From: an uncultured Collinsella sp.
Lineage (GTDB): Bacteria; Actinomycetota; Coriobacteriia; Coriobacteriales; Coriobacteriaceae
Length of the DNA: 64,000 nucleotides
Direction of reading: 5' to 3'
Assembly (NCBI GenBank): GCA_900541645.1
Contig: UQKQ01000008.1
Span: 53,881 to 117,880 of the forward strand
In this document: positions 1-8,908 of the stretch, piece by piece
How the letters are laid out: every line of letters starts with the position of its first letter
Numbering within the stretch: the first letter of the stretch is position 1
Notes under the pieces: generated by a model
What the model saw: only the letters and a program-made list of their open reading frames with translations
Told to the model about the DNA's origin: nothing
The model's database searches: none
Program-made: the position numbers and the translations under genes

Positions 1-216
1 AGTTATAAGAACTGTACGTTAATGAGTGACCATCGACTTCCAATTTGGCGCTAGCTGACGGTGATTAGGAAGTTTCAAGTCGAGTTTTGCCGATTTCGAC
101 CAAAAATCGCTGCTACTAAAAAGGTAACAGTACTCATATTTGCCCTTTTTTGGCCACAAGCCCTAAAACAAGCCTCGCCAAGGTCGGGAAGCGGGCCAAA
201 TCGCCGGCCTCGAGGC
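1..216. other. Intergenic sequence with one dispersed repeat copy
   Basis: No convincing gene is visible. Positions 108-144 match 14646-14682 at 35 of 37 bases (core GTAACAGTACTCATATTTGC), so this stretch carries one copy of a dispersed repeat that occurs as an inverted pair further along. The rest is moderately AT-rich and lies downstream of the minus-strand gene at 217-471. Confidence 0.6.
108..144 (+). repeat. Dispersed repeat, single copy
   Basis: 37 bases identical to 14646-14682 except for two positions. A T-rich run follows directly. The inverse copy at 14479-14526 shows that the unit occurs in both orientations. Confidence 0.6.
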
Positions 217-471
217 TTATTCCACCGTTCCGTAGACGGCGCCCCAGCCGTGGGCGGCCAAGGCGGAGTTGAGCTGGTCGCAGAGTGACTGGCGGTCGTA
301 ATAGCCGGGCGGTAGCAGGTTGACGATTTCCATGAGATCGGGCGCCAGGTCCAAGATTTCGGCCTGTACGATCAGGTCCAGGCGGTCGATGGCATGGCGG
401 TCGTAAAACAGCCCGTCGACCAGGCGCTGCAGGTCGCCGAATTCCTCGGCCCTAAACGATCCGTACTCCAT
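217..471 (-). CDS. Small protein of unknown function
   Basis: Encodes 84 residues with no family that I recognise. The ATG at 471 is chosen because GGAGG lies four bases upstream of it. An in-frame ATG at 522 has no such site. The product is acidic, rich in Leu and Asp, probably helical and soluble, with no signal peptide or membrane segment. It has its own promoter space and is divergent from the aminotransferase gene at 621. Codon use resembles its GC-rich neighbours, which supports a real gene, but its function cannot be inferred. Confidence 0.6.
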   Translation of the reverse strand: MEYGSFRAEEFGDLQRLVDGLFYDRHAIDRLDLIVQAEILDLAPDLMEIVNLLPPGYYDRQSLCDQLNSALAAHGWGAVYGTVE

Positions 472-620
472 AGTGCCTCCTTGGGCGCCCCACGCCGCCA
501 TGCGCGGCGATTCGTAATTCATTGCGATGAACTTAATCTATCACGGCTTCATACCGTTGTGGCGGTGGCGGTCTATACTTAGACGAACTGCAACGTACCG
601 CTTCGCGAAAGGTCGCACCC

Positions 621-1925
621 ATGCAGACGATCTACCAGAAGATGGAAACCACCGAACTCGATGCCGCCATCGAGGCGCTCAAAGCCGAGGTCGCCGAGGT
701 CAAGGCCAAGGGCCTGGCGCTCGACATGGCCCGCGGCAAGCCGTCGCCCTCCCAGGTGGACATCTCTCGACCTATGCTCGATATCCTCAATGCCGATGCC
801 GATCTGCACGACGGCAACGTCGACTGCTCCAACTACGGCTGCTTTGAGGGCATTCCCTCGGCACGCAAGCTAGCGGGGGAGTTCCTGGGGTGCCCTGCCG
901 AGCAGACGCTCGTGCTGGGCTCGTCGAGTTTGCTGATTGAGCATGACATCGCCGGTATGTTCTGGCGTTGCGGCTCGTGCGGCAGCGAGCCCTGGGACGC
1001 CTACGAGGCCGCGCACGACGGCAAGAAGGTCAAGTTCCTGTGCCCCGTTCCCGGCTACGATCGCCACTTTGGCATCACCGCCGACTTGGGCATCGAGAAC
1101 GTCCCCGTCGCGATGACCGACAACGGCCCCGACATGGACGAGGTTGAGCGCCTGGTTGCCGCCGACGATTCCATCAAGGGCATCTGGTGCGTGCCCAAGT
1201 ATTCCAACCCCACGGGCATCACCTTTAGCGAGGACACTGTGCGCCGCCTGGTCGAGATGCCCACGGCCGCGCCCGATTTCCGCATCTTTTGGGACAACGC
1301 TTACTGCGTGCACGACCTGTACGACGAGACCGACGAGCTCGCAAATATCTTTGACCTCGCTCGCGCGGCGGGCACCGAGGATCGCGTGGTGGCCTTTGCC
1401 TCGACGTCCAAGATCACCTTCCCGGGCGCCGGCATCGGCTTTATTGGTGCGAGCCCCGCGGTTATCGCCGAGTTCTCCAAGCGCCTGAAGGCCGGCCTCA
1501 TCAGCGCCGACAAGCTCAACCAGCTGCGTCACGTGCGTTTCCTTCCCACCATCGAGGCGGTCAAGGAGCACATGAAAAAGCATGCCGAGTTCCTGCGCCC
1601 GCGCTTTGAGGCCGTTGAGCGTAAACTCACCGAGGGCTTGGGCAACACGGGTTGCGCCACTTGGACTCATCCCCATGGCGGCTACTTTGTGAGTTTCGAT
1701 GGCCCCGAGGGCTCGGCCCAGAAGGTCGCCGCGCTTTGTGCCGACCTGGGCGTCAAGCTCACGCCGGCTGGTGCCACCTGGCCTTATGGCAAGGATCCGC
1801 GCGACACCAACATCCGCATCGCGCCGAGCTATCCCACGGTCGAGGACCTGGAGGCCGCGCTCGATGTGCTGGTGCTGGCTGTCAAGCTCGTCGCTGCCGA
1901 GCTTGCGCGTGCCGAGCGCGCCTAA
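621..1925 (+). CDS. PLP-dependent aspartate-type aminotransferase
   Basis: 434 residues, a full-length class I aminotransferase. The pyridoxal-phosphate lysine is K264 in the motif STSKITFPGAG, and the substrate-binding region YSNPTG lies near residues 194-199. The overall pattern (LALDMARGKPSPSQ at the N-terminus, PHGGYFVSF near residue 352) fits the actinobacterial aspartate aminotransferase subgroup rather than AspC. Expected role: cytoplasmic transfer of the amino group between aspartate or another amino acid and 2-oxoglutarate. GAAAGG precedes the ATG by eight bases. The gene is monocistronic, with the STAS gene starting 66 bases downstream. The exact substrate is inferred. Confidence 0.85.
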   Translation: MQTIYQKMETTELDAAIEALKAEVAEVKAKGLALDMARGKPSPSQVDISRPMLDILNADADLHDGNVDCSNYGCFEGIPSARKLAGEFLGCPAEQTLVLGSSSLLIEHDIAGMFWRCGSCGSEPWDAYEAAHDGKKVKFLCPVPGYDRHFGITADLGIENVPVAMTDNGPDMDEVERLVAADDSIKGIWCVPKYSNPTGITFSEDTVRRLVEMPTAAPDFRIFWDNAYCVHDLYDETDELANIFDLARAAGTEDRVVAFASTSKITFPGAGIGFIGASPAVIAEFSKRLKAGLISADKLNQLRHVRFLPTIEAVKEHMKKHAEFLRPRFEAVERKLTEGLGNTGCATWTHPHGGYFVSFDGPEGSAQKVAALCADLGVKLTPAGATWPYGKDPRDTNIRIAPSYPTVEDLEAALDVLVLAVKLVAAELARAERA

Positions 1926-1991
1926 CGCGTAGGGCCCCGCAAGTCCGCGCCTAGTACTATCCGCACTTTCGATACGTAAAGGAGCGTATAC

Positions 1992-2306
1992 ATGGATTTG
2001 GGTATTTCCACCAACCCCACGCCAGAGCTCTACACCATTAAGGTGACCGGTGAGATCGATATCTCTAACGCCGATAGCCTGCGCAATGCCATCGACCTGG
2101 CGCTCGAGCAGCCCACTGAGGCCGTTGAGCTCGATTTTGCCCAGGTGAGCTACATCGATTCGACGGGCATTGGCGTGCTTGTGGGCGCCGCACACCACGC
2201 AGCTGATCATGGTAAGCGTTTTAGCTGCGTCAACGTGCAGCCCCCGGTGATGCGCGTGGTTCAGCTGTTGGGCGTCGACCAGGAGATTTCGATCACCGCT
2301 GCATAA
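1992..2306 (+). CDS. STAS-domain anti-sigma factor antagonist
   Basis: 104 residues, a single STAS domain of the SpoIIAA/RsbV type. The phosphorylatable serine is S57 in the signature YIDSTGIGVL. In characterised relatives the unphosphorylated protein binds an anti-sigma kinase and frees a sigma factor. No partner kinase or sigma gene lies nearby, so the partner is unknown. AAAGGAG stands just before the ATG. A hairpin (GCGCTCGGACG arms, about 2351-2379) follows and may end the transcript. Confidence 0.85.
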   Translation: MDLGISTNPTPELYTIKVTGEIDISNADSLRNAIDLALEQPTEAVELDFAQVSYIDSTGIGVLVGAAHHAADHGKRFSCVNVQPPVMRVVQLLGVDQEISITAA

Positions 2307-2459
2307 TCTTTGCCCCCAAAAGGGCGTGCCGTTTGGCATATGTTTGTGATGCGCTCGGACGTTTTGGCGTCCGGGCGCTATACTTGACCGAATGAATAGA
2401 CGAGTTCCGGCCGAATGGCGCGGTGCGGGCTCGACTCACATCGAGCCTTGGAGGTATGT

Positions 2460-3032
2460 GTGTTTGGTATTGGAGAGGGTGAGCTCGCGATCATCGTGGT
2501 CTTCGGCTTTTTGCTGTTTGGCCCGGATAAGCTCCCGCAGATGGGCCGCACGATCGGCCGTGCCATCCGTCAGTTCCGCGAGACGCAGGAAAAGATGACG
2601 GCCGTTGTTCAGTCCGAGATTATCGATCCGGTGAGCGAGGCCGCGTCGGCCCCGGTCAAGCCCAAGAAGGCCGCTGCGACCGACGACGATTCCGATGCGG
2701 ACGAGGATGCCGCCGAGACGGCAGCGCCCGCCAAGAAGGAGACCTTTGCCGAGCGTCGCGCCCGTCTTGCTGCCGAGAAGGCCGCAAGCGAGGGTGCTGC
2801 TGAGGGCGAAGGCGCTGTTGATGAGGCCGAGGGTACAGAGCCTGCTGCTGCCGTCGAGCCCGAGCCTGCTGCAGAGCCCGAGCCCGAGCCGGCAGAGCCC
2901 ACGACGGCTGACCTCTACGCCCGTCGTCCCCGCAAACGCAAGGCCGTCGTCGACCAGCTCGCTCGCGAGCTCGAGGTCGAGGACGATGCCGAGGCTGCTG
3001 CCGCCGACGCCCCGAAGGGAGGCGATGAGTAA
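2460..3032 (+). CDS. tatA: Sec-independent translocase TatA/TatB
   Basis: 190 residues. The start is GTG at 2460, five bases after GGAGG, giving the N-terminus FGIGEGELAIIVVFGFLLFG typical of TatA/B: one short membrane helix, the FGP hinge (FGPDKLPQ), then an amphipathic helix to about residue 50. The remaining 140 residues are low-complexity Ala/Glu/Pro with an acidic end, longer than most TatA proteins and probably disordered. It forms the Tat pore with TatC, whose ATG overlaps this stop codon. Whether it acts as TatA, TatB or both cannot be told. Confidence 0.9.
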   Translation: MFGIGEGELAIIVVFGFLLFGPDKLPQMGRTIGRAIRQFRETQEKMTAVVQSEIIDPVSEAASAPVKPKKAAATDDDSDADEDAAETAAPAKKETFAERRARLAAEKAASEGAAEGEGAVDEAEGTEPAAAVEPEPAAEPEPEPAEPTTADLYARRPRKRKAVVDQLARELEVEDDAEAAAADAPKGGDE

Positions 3033-3823
3033 TGCCGATCGGACCTGCGCGCATGCCGCTCTTCGATCACCTGGGAGAGCTTCGTCGCCGCCTGACTATC
3101 GTGGTCGTATCGGTGTTTGCCGCCGCTATCGTGCTGTATTTCGCCACGCCTGTGGTGCTCGATATCCTGGAAGACCCCATCCGCTCCTTTGTGCCGGACG
3201 GTAAGTTCTACATCACCACCACGCTCGGCGGCTTTGGCCTGCGCTTCTCGCTGGCCATCAAGATGGCCGTGGTCATGTGCACGCCCATGATCATCTGGCA
3301 GATCCTGGCATTTTTCCTGCCGGCACTGCGCCCCAACGAGCGCAAGTGGGTTGTGCCCACGGTGCTCGCCTCGACGGTTCTGTTCTTCCTGGGTGCCATC
3401 TTCTGCTACTTCATCATCATCCCGGCGGGCTTTGAGTGGCTCATCGGCGAGACCTCGGCCGTCGCTACGGCGCTGCCCGACCTGGAGAACTACGTCAACA
3501 TGGAGCTGCTCTTTATGATCGGCTTTGGCGTGGCGTTTGAGCTGCCGCTCATCATCTTCTATCTGTCCGTCTTTCACATCGTGTCCTATGCGGCCTTCCG
3601 CAGCGCCTGGCGCTACGTGTACGTGGGCCTGCTCGTGGGCTCGGCTGTGATCACGCCCGACGGCTCGCCCGTTACGCTGGGCCTTATGTACGGTGCCCTG
3701 CTTTCGCTCTACGAGATCTCGCTCGCCATTGCCCGCGTGGTCATTACCGCGCGCGAGGGCAAGGAGGGCCTGTTCGTGAGCCGTCTGGACCTGTTCTCGG
3801 ACGACGAGGACGACGAGGAGTAA
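3032..3823 (+). CDS. tatC: Sec-independent translocase TatC
   Basis: 263 residues with six hydrophobic segments. The N-terminal MPLFDHLGELRRRL matches the conserved TatC cytoplasmic motif, and RPNERKW lies in the first cytoplasmic loop. TatC recognises twin-arginine signal peptides and recruits TatA to export folded proteins. The ATG overlaps the tatA stop by one base (TAATG), so the two genes are translationally coupled. The C-terminus is a short acidic tail (DDEDDEE). hypA follows after six bases, suggesting co-transcription. Confidence 0.92.
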   Translation: MPIGPARMPLFDHLGELRRRLTIVVVSVFAAAIVLYFATPVVLDILEDPIRSFVPDGKFYITTTLGGFGLRFSLAIKMAVVMCTPMIIWQILAFFLPALRPNERKWVVPTVLASTVLFFLGAIFCYFIIIPAGFEWLIGETSAVATALPDLENYVNMELLFMIGFGVAFELPLIIFYLSVFHIVSYAAFRSAWRYVYVGLLVGSAVITPDGSPVTLGLMYGALLSLYEISLAIARVVITAREGKEGLFVSRLDLFSDDEDDEE

Positions 3824-3829
3824 AACGGT

Positions 3830-4186
3830 ATGCACGAGGTTGGCATTGTCAACGGCATACTCGATACAGTGATTCGCGCGGCGCGTGGGGCGGGGGCCTC
3901 GCGCGCCGTTTTGGTAACGCTGCGTATCGGGGATATGACCGAGGTCGTGCGCGAGGCGCTCGACTTTGCGTGGGGGACGTTTCGCGACGAGGACCCGCTC
4001 ACGCGCGGCTGCGAGCTTGCCGTGGAGGAGGTCCATCCACAAAGCGAGTGCCTGGACTGCGGCGAGGTCTTTGAGCACGACCGTTTCCATTGTCGCTGCC
4101 CCCAGTGTGGCGGCGCCAACGTGCGCCTGCTGCACGGCCGCGAGCTCGATATCGCAAGTATCGAAATCGAAACCCCCGACGATTAG
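3830..4186 (+). CDS. hypA: Hydrogenase nickel incorporation protein HypA
   Basis: 118 residues, the usual size. The N-terminal MHE supplies the nickel-binding His2. The zinc site is formed by C74-x2-C77 and C90-x2-C93. HypA delivers nickel to the large subunit of NiFe hydrogenase together with HypB, whose gene follows after a 55-base gap. No hydrogenase structural gene is in this window. Linkage to tatAC suggests that the hydrogenase served is Tat-exported, which is an inference. Confidence 0.9.
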   Translation: MHEVGIVNGILDTVIRAARGAGASRAVLVTLRIGDMTEVVREALDFAWGTFRDEDPLTRGCELAVEEVHPQSECLDCGEVFEHDRFHCRCPQCGGANVRLLHGRELDIASIEIETPDD

Positions 4187-4241
4187 CCCGCTAGCCATCT
4201 GGTGATGGGGTATAAAGGAGCCAAAGTAAGGAGCGCTAAGT

Positions 4242-4925
4242 ATGGCCGAGAAAACGATTGATATCGCGTCGCCGATCCTGTCGCGCAACGAGCGCCTGGC
4301 AGATCAGCTGCGTCAGCGATTTAATGAGGCAGGCACCTACGTGATCAATGTGCTGTCGAGCCCCGGCTCGGGTAAGACCACCACGATTCTGGGCACCAAC
4401 GAGCGCCTGCGCGACAAGGCCGGCCTACGCTGTGCCGTCATCGAGGGCGATATCGCCTCGGATGTCGACGCCATCACCATGAAGGAAGCCGGCATGCCCG
4501 CCATCCAGATCAACACGGGCGGCCTGTGCCACCTCGAGGGCAACATGATCATGGAGGCCGTCGACGCCTTCGACCAGGCCGTCGGTCTGGAGAACATCGA
4601 CGTCATCTTTATCGAAAATGTGGGTAACCTGGTCTGCCCGGTCGACTTTGACCTGGGCGAGAACCTGTCCATCATGATCCTCTCGGTGCCCGAGGGCGAC
4701 GACAAGCCCATCAAGTACCCGGGCATCTTCCAGCACGCCGGCGCGCAGCTGCTCAATAAGGTCGACGTGGCCCCGGCTTTCGATTTTGACATGGATAGGT
4801 ATACTAAGACACTCGATGACCTCAATCCGCAGGCGCCGCGGTTTGCCGTGAGCGCGCGCAAGGGCGAGGGCATGGATGCCTGGTGCGATTGGCTCATCGG
4901 GCAGATTGAGCAAGCAAGGGCGTAA
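4242..4925 (+). CDS. hypB: Hydrogenase nickel incorporation GTPase HypB
   Basis: 227 residues, a SIMIBI-class GTPase. The Walker A motif SSPGSGKTT is at residues 39-47, and ENVGNLVCPV and NKVD mark the switch and guanine-recognition regions. The His-rich nickel-storage N-terminus seen in some HypB proteins is absent. It hydrolyses GTP to drive nickel insertion with HypA. The start follows GGAGCGCTAAGT. The topoisomerase gene follows after 54 bases. Confidence 0.92.
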   Translation: MAEKTIDIASPILSRNERLADQLRQRFNEAGTYVINVLSSPGSGKTTTILGTNERLRDKAGLRCAVIEGDIASDVDAITMKEAGMPAIQINTGGLCHLEGNMIMEAVDAFDQAVGLENIDVIFIENVGNLVCPVDFDLGENLSIMILSVPEGDDKPIKYPGIFQHAGAQLLNKVDVAPAFDFDMDRYTKTLDDLNPQAPRFAVSARKGEGMDAWCDWLIGQIEQARA

Positions 4926-4979
4926 GTCGGCCGCCAAGAGGGCGGGCGCAGCCGCAGGCACACGAGATAGGAGCCTCTT

Positions 4980-7556
4980 TTGAAGCTCATCATCGCTGAG
5001 AAAAACGACGCCGCGCGTCAGATCGCCGAGCGTCTGTCCACGGGCAAGCCCAAAAAGGACAAGGTGTACAACACCGCCATCTACCGTTTTGAGTGGAAGG
5101 GCGAGGAGTGCGTGACGATCGGCCTTGCCGGTCACATCCTGGCACCCGATTTTTGCGACAGTGTGCTGTTCGATAAAAAGTTGGGCTGGTATTCGGTCAC
5201 GGAGGACGGCGAAATGCTGCCGGCCGATATGCCCGATGGCCTGGCCCGCCCGCCGTACGACACCAAGCGCAAGCCGTTCCTTGCCGATGGCATTTCCATC
5301 AAGGGCTGGAAGCTCGAGAGCCTGCCCTATCTCACCTGGGCGCCCGTCATTAAGCTTCCGGCCGAGAAAGAGCTCATCCGCTCGCTTAAGAACCTCGCCA
5401 AAAAGTCCGACAGCGTCATCATCGCCACGGACTTCGATCGCGAGGGCGAGCTGATCGGTTCGGACGCCCTCAACAAGGTGCGCGAGGTGGCGCCCGACTT
5501 GCCGGTCGCCCGCGCCCAGTATTCTTCGTTTACCAAGGCCGAGATCACGCAGGCCTTCGATAACCTTGTCTCGCTCGACCAGAACCTGGCCGACGCCGGC
5601 GAGAGCCGTCAGCACATCGACCTCATTTGGGGTGCGGTGCTCACGCGCTACCTGACGCTCGCCAAGTTTGGCGGCTTTGGCAACGTGCGTTCCGCCGGCC
5701 GCGTGCAGACGCCGACGCTTGCCCTGGTGGTCGAGCGCGAGCGCGAGCGCATGGCGTTTGTGCCCGAGGACTATTGGCAGATTCGCGGCATGGGCGCCGC
5801 GCAAGGCGCTGCCGAGGACGATCGCTTTAAGATCGCGCACAAGACGGCGCGCTTTACCGACAAGGATGCTGCTGAGACGGCGTACGGTCACGTTGACGGC
5901 GCTACGACGGCAACCGTCGCCGCGGTGACCAAGCGCTCGCGTAAGCAGCAGCCGCCCACGCCGTTTGCGACGACCTCGCTGCAGGCTGCCGCCGCGGCCG
6001 AGGGCATCTCGCCTGCGCGTACGATGCGCATCGCCGAGTCCCTCTACATGGCCGGTCTCATCAGCTACCCGCGTGTCGATAACACCGTGTATCCCGCGAC
6101 GCTCGATCTGGGCGCCGTGGTGAGCGACCTGGCAAAGATCAACCCGGCGCTGGCGCCCGTGTGCAAAAAGGTGCTCGCCGGCCCCATGAAGCCCACGCGC
6201 GGCAAGGTCGAGACCACCGACCACCCGCCTATCTACCCCACGGGCGAGGGCGATCCGTCCACGCTCGACGGCGGCCAGCGCAAACTCTATGACCTCGTCG
6301 CCCGTCGCTTCCTGGCAACGCTCATGGGGCCCGCGACCATCGAGAACACCAAGCTCGAGCTCGACGTCAACGGCGAGCCGTTCGTGGCTTCGGGCGACGT
6401 GCTCGTGACCCCGGGCTTCCGCGAGGCATATCCGTACGGCCTCAAGCGCGACGAGCAGATGCCGCCGCTTGAGCAGGGCGACACGGTCGACGTGTTCGAC
6501 ATTAAGCTCGAGGCCAAGCAGACCGAGCCGCCCGCGCGCTACAGCCAGGGCAAGCTCGTGCAGGAGATGGAAAAGCGCGGCCTGGGCACCAAGTCCACGC
6601 GCGCGAGCATCATCGAGCGCCTGTATGCCGTGCGCTATCTCAAAAATGATCCCGTTGAGCCGAGCCAGCTGGGCATCGCCATCATCGACGCGCTGTCGCA
6701 GTTTGCCCCGCGCATCACGAGCCCCGATATGACCAGCGAGCTCGACGGCGACATGACCCGCGTGGAGCGCGGCGAGGATACCGAAGAGCATGTCGTGACA
6801 CACTCGCGCGCGCTGCTGGCCGGCGTGCTCGACGAGCTGCTCAAGCATACGCAGGAGCTGGGCGACGCCATCAGCGACGCCGTCACGGCCGATGCGCGCG
6901 TGGGCGCCTGCCCCAAGTGCGGCAAGGACCTGGTTATGAAGACGAGCGCCAAGACCCGCGGCAGCTTTATCGGCTGCATGGGTTGGCCCGACTGCGACGT
7001 GACCTATCCGGTGCCGAGTGGCGTCAAGGTGAGCCCGCTCGAGGGCGAGGCCGCCGTGTGCCCCGAGTGCGGCGCGCCGCGCATCAAGTGCCAGCCATTC
7101 CGCCAGAAGGCCTTCGAGATCTGCGTGAACCCCACGTGCCCCACCAACTACGAGCCCGATCTTAAGGTGGGCGAGTGCAAGGTGTGTGCCGAGGCCGGAC
7201 GTCACGGCGACCTGATCGCGCACAAGAGCGAGAAGAGCGGCAAGCGCTTTATCCGCTGCACCAACTACGATGACTGCGGCGTGAGCTATCCGCTGCCGGC
7301 GCGCGGCAAGCTCGAGGCGACGGGCGAGACCTGCCCCGAGTGCGGCGCCCCCATCGTGGTGGTCAACACGGCGCGCGGTCCGTGGCGTATCTGCGTCAAC
7401 ATGGACTGCCCGACCAAGGAGAAGAAGCCCGCCCGCGGTCGCAAGACCACAACCAAGGCGAGCACGGCAAAGAAGACGACGGCTAAGAAAGCCACTGCCG
7501 CCAAGAAGACGACCGCGAAGAAGTCGACTGCCAAGAAAGCAGCCGCCGACAAGTAA
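4980..7556 (+). CDS. topA: DNA topoisomerase I (type IA)
   Basis: 858 residues with a TTG start placed eight bases after AGGAG. The TOPRIM domain is N-terminal (MKLIIAEKN; acidic motif DFDREGE at 151-157). The catalytic tyrosine is Y363 in ISYPRVDN. Several CxxC zinc ribbons follow between about residues 640 and 810, and the end is a Lys/Ala/Thr-rich histone-like tail of about 45 residues. It relaxes negative supercoils. The tail is typical of actinobacterial TopA and probably adds nonspecific DNA binding. A terminator lies at 7585-7614. Confidence 0.9.
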   Translation: MKLIIAEKNDAARQIAERLSTGKPKKDKVYNTAIYRFEWKGEECVTIGLAGHILAPDFCDSVLFDKKLGWYSVTEDGEMLPADMPDGLARPPYDTKRKPFLADGISIKGWKLESLPYLTWAPVIKLPAEKELIRSLKNLAKKSDSVIIATDFDREGELIGSDALNKVREVAPDLPVARAQYSSFTKAEITQAFDNLVSLDQNLADAGESRQHIDLIWGAVLTRYLTLAKFGGFGNVRSAGRVQTPTLALVVERERERMAFVPEDYWQIRGMGAAQGAAEDDRFKIAHKTARFTDKDAAETAYGHVDGATTATVAAVTKRSRKQQPPTPFATTSLQAAAAAEGISPARTMRIAESLYMAGLISYPRVDNTVYPATLDLGAVVSDLAKINPALAPVCKKVLAGPMKPTRGKVETTDHPPIYPTGEGDPSTLDGGQRKLYDLVARRFLATLMGPATIENTKLELDVNGEPFVASGDVLVTPGFREAYPYGLKRDEQMPPLEQGDTVDVFDIKLEAKQTEPPARYSQGKLVQEMEKRGLGTKSTRASIIERLYAVRYLKNDPVEPSQLGIAIIDALSQFAPRITSPDMTSELDGDMTRVERGEDTEEHVVTHSRALLAGVLDELLKHTQELGDAISDAVTADARVGACPKCGKDLVMKTSAKTRGSFIGCMGWPDCDVTYPVPSGVKVSPLEGEAAVCPECGAPRIKCQPFRQKAFEICVNPTCPTNYEPDLKVGECKVCAEAGRHGDLIAHKSEKSGKRFIRCTNYDDCGVSYPLPARGKLEATGETCPECGAPIVVVNTARGPWRICVNMDCPTKEKKPARGRKTTTKASTAKKTTAKKATAAKKTTAKKSTAKKAAADK

Positions 7557-7584
7557 CGGCGCAGTCGAAACATTGCCCAAAAAA

Positions 7585-7620
7585 ACGAGCGAGGACCCCG
7601 CGATCCTCGCTCGTTTTTTT
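7585..7620. terminator. Bidirectional terminator between topA and zinc-ribbon gene
   Basis: Eleven-base perfect stem (ACGAGCGAGGA at 7585-7595 with its complement at 7604-7614). It is flanked by an A run upstream and a T run downstream, so it can act on both converging genes. Confidence 0.8.
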
Positions 7621-7622
7621 GA

Positions 7623-7680
7623 CCGGCAGTTAGGGACGTTCCTTTTCTGCCGGCAGTTTAGGAACGTCCCTAACTGCCGG
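7623..7680. repeat. Palindromic intergenic repeat, GGGACGTTCC type, copy 1
   Basis: A perfect 20-base inverted repeat: CCGGCAGTTAGGGACGTTCC at 7623-7642 and its complement at 7661-7680. The loop repeats part of the arm. A near-identical copy lies at 8743-8800, so the two bracket the gene between them. Confidence 0.75.
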
Positions 7681-7698
7681 CTCGGGAACGACAAAGCG

Positions 7699-8682
7699 CT
7701 AGTTCACCTCGACAGGCTTAGCGCCGGGATAGCGCTCCTCAAAGTCTAGGCGGTACTTATTGTCATTGGTGCCCGCCACGTTGTCGCGCGACAGCGGCGC
7801 CACGATCTCATTCTTGTGGTCCGCAGGCTTGGCGTATTTCAGGCTGATCTCCCAGGCATCACAGATTGCGTCAATGCGGTGATCCAGGTCGTCGTACAGG
7901 GCGATGATATCCTTCCAGGAGCTGTAGTTCTTGGAGCTCGTCGGGACGTCCAGGTCCTCGACGATGTCGTAATACTGCTCGATGGTGTCCTCCGTGCGCT
8001 CGGCGACGTCGGCGAGATTTTGACGGGTGGTTCGATCCTCTTCCAGATAGTTGCCGTTGAAGTTCTGCGCGCAGCCACGGACCTGGCTGTCGAGATCTTC
8101 GAGCAAGTCGTAGTATTCGCTCAGGCGACGGTAGAGGTTCTGCTCGGAGAGCGTTGCTTCGCCGCCATCCTCGTCGTCATCGTCATCATCGTCGTACAGG
8201 CTGTTGGGATTGCCGAGAGGCTTTAGGTCATCGTCGTCGACGTCATGGTGCAGCTTAGCTACCTCGGTAGTCGTCTGCGTGGCGGCGTTGTCGAAAGGCT
8301 TGATCACAAAGAAAACGACCAGGGCGATGATGATCGCCACCAGCACAACGATAACGGCGATAAGCGGCCCGGTGCCGCTCTTTTTGGGAGCGGGGGTCTG
8401 TGGCGAAGCGGGCGCGTATGCGGGAGCCGGCTGCTGTTGGGGCGAGCCGCTCGCGACGGGTATGCGCTGCGTGGTCTCGACGGCCGCGGGGCCTGCGGCG
8501 GGGTCGGGGCGATAGGCGAGGGGGTCGTCCGCCTTGGCTTGCGGCGTATCGAGGGAACCGGTCTGCTCAAAAGCGGGCTGGCTATCGCTCGCGGTTGTTT
8601 GCTCAACGGGTGCACCGCACGAGGTGCAGAACTTGGCATCATCTGCAAGAAGCTTGCCACACGAGGCACAATACCGAGTCAT
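7699..8682 (-). CDS. Zinc-ribbon single-pass membrane protein, unknown function
   Basis: 327 residues. The ATG at 8682 is chosen because AAAGGAG lies just upstream. The N-terminal zinc ribbon has two CxxC pairs (CASC, CTSC). A Pro/Ala/Gln-rich linker follows, then one membrane helix near residues 115-140 (GPLIAVIVVLVAIIIALVVF). After it come an Asp-rich stretch and an extracellular helical domain of about 150 residues. The layout (cytoplasmic ribbon, one helix, outer domain) is common in Gram-positive proteins of unknown role. It is convergent with topA and bracketed by two copies of a palindromic repeat. Confidence 0.75.
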   Translation of the reverse strand: MTRYCASCGKLLADDAKFCTSCGAPVEQTTASDSQPAFEQTGSLDTPQAKADDPLAYRPDPAAGPAAVETTQRIPVASGSPQQQPAPAYAPASPQTPAPKKSGTGPLIAVIVVLVAIIIALVVFFVIKPFDNAATQTTTEVAKLHHDVDDDDLKPLGNPNSLYDDDDDDDEDGGEATLSEQNLYRRLSEYYDLLEDLDSQVRGCAQNFNGNYLEEDRTTRQNLADVAERTEDTIEQYYDIVEDLDVPTSSKNYSSWKDIIALYDDLDHRIDAICDAWEISLKYAKPADHKNEIVAPLSRDNVAGTNDNKYRLDFEERYPGAKPVEVN

Positions 8683-8742
8683 TGCCACTCCTTTCGCCAC
8701 ATTTCAATGCAATACGACGATTATACCCAGCACCCCAAAAAG

Positions 8743-8800
8743 CCGGCAGTTGGGGACGTTCCTTTTCGGTCGGCAGTTTAGGAACGTCCCTAACTGCCGT
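8743..8800. repeat. Palindromic intergenic repeat, GGGACGTTCC type, copy 2
   Basis: Arms 8743-8762 and 8781-8800 pair except at the outermost base and one G-T. It is nearly identical to 7623-7680, including the loop. Confidence 0.75.
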
Positions 8801-8908
8801 CTGAGTAGCCATTGGCTAGGTGGGATTTGGGACGCGCCGAGCACTGGGGTATCATGGCTTGGTTGCTATAACTTGCATTTTCGCGCCTTGTAGGAAGGGG
8901 CTGCGCCC

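Noticed and set aside
870..2339. Minus-strand frame opposite the aminotransferase and STAS genes
   Set aside because: Shadow; no ribosome site, and composition mirrors the sense genes.
4425..7694. Very long open frame on the minus strand opposite topA
   Set aside because: It is the reverse-strand shadow of the GC-rich topA and hypB genes. topA has catalytic motifs and a ribosome site; the shadow has neither.
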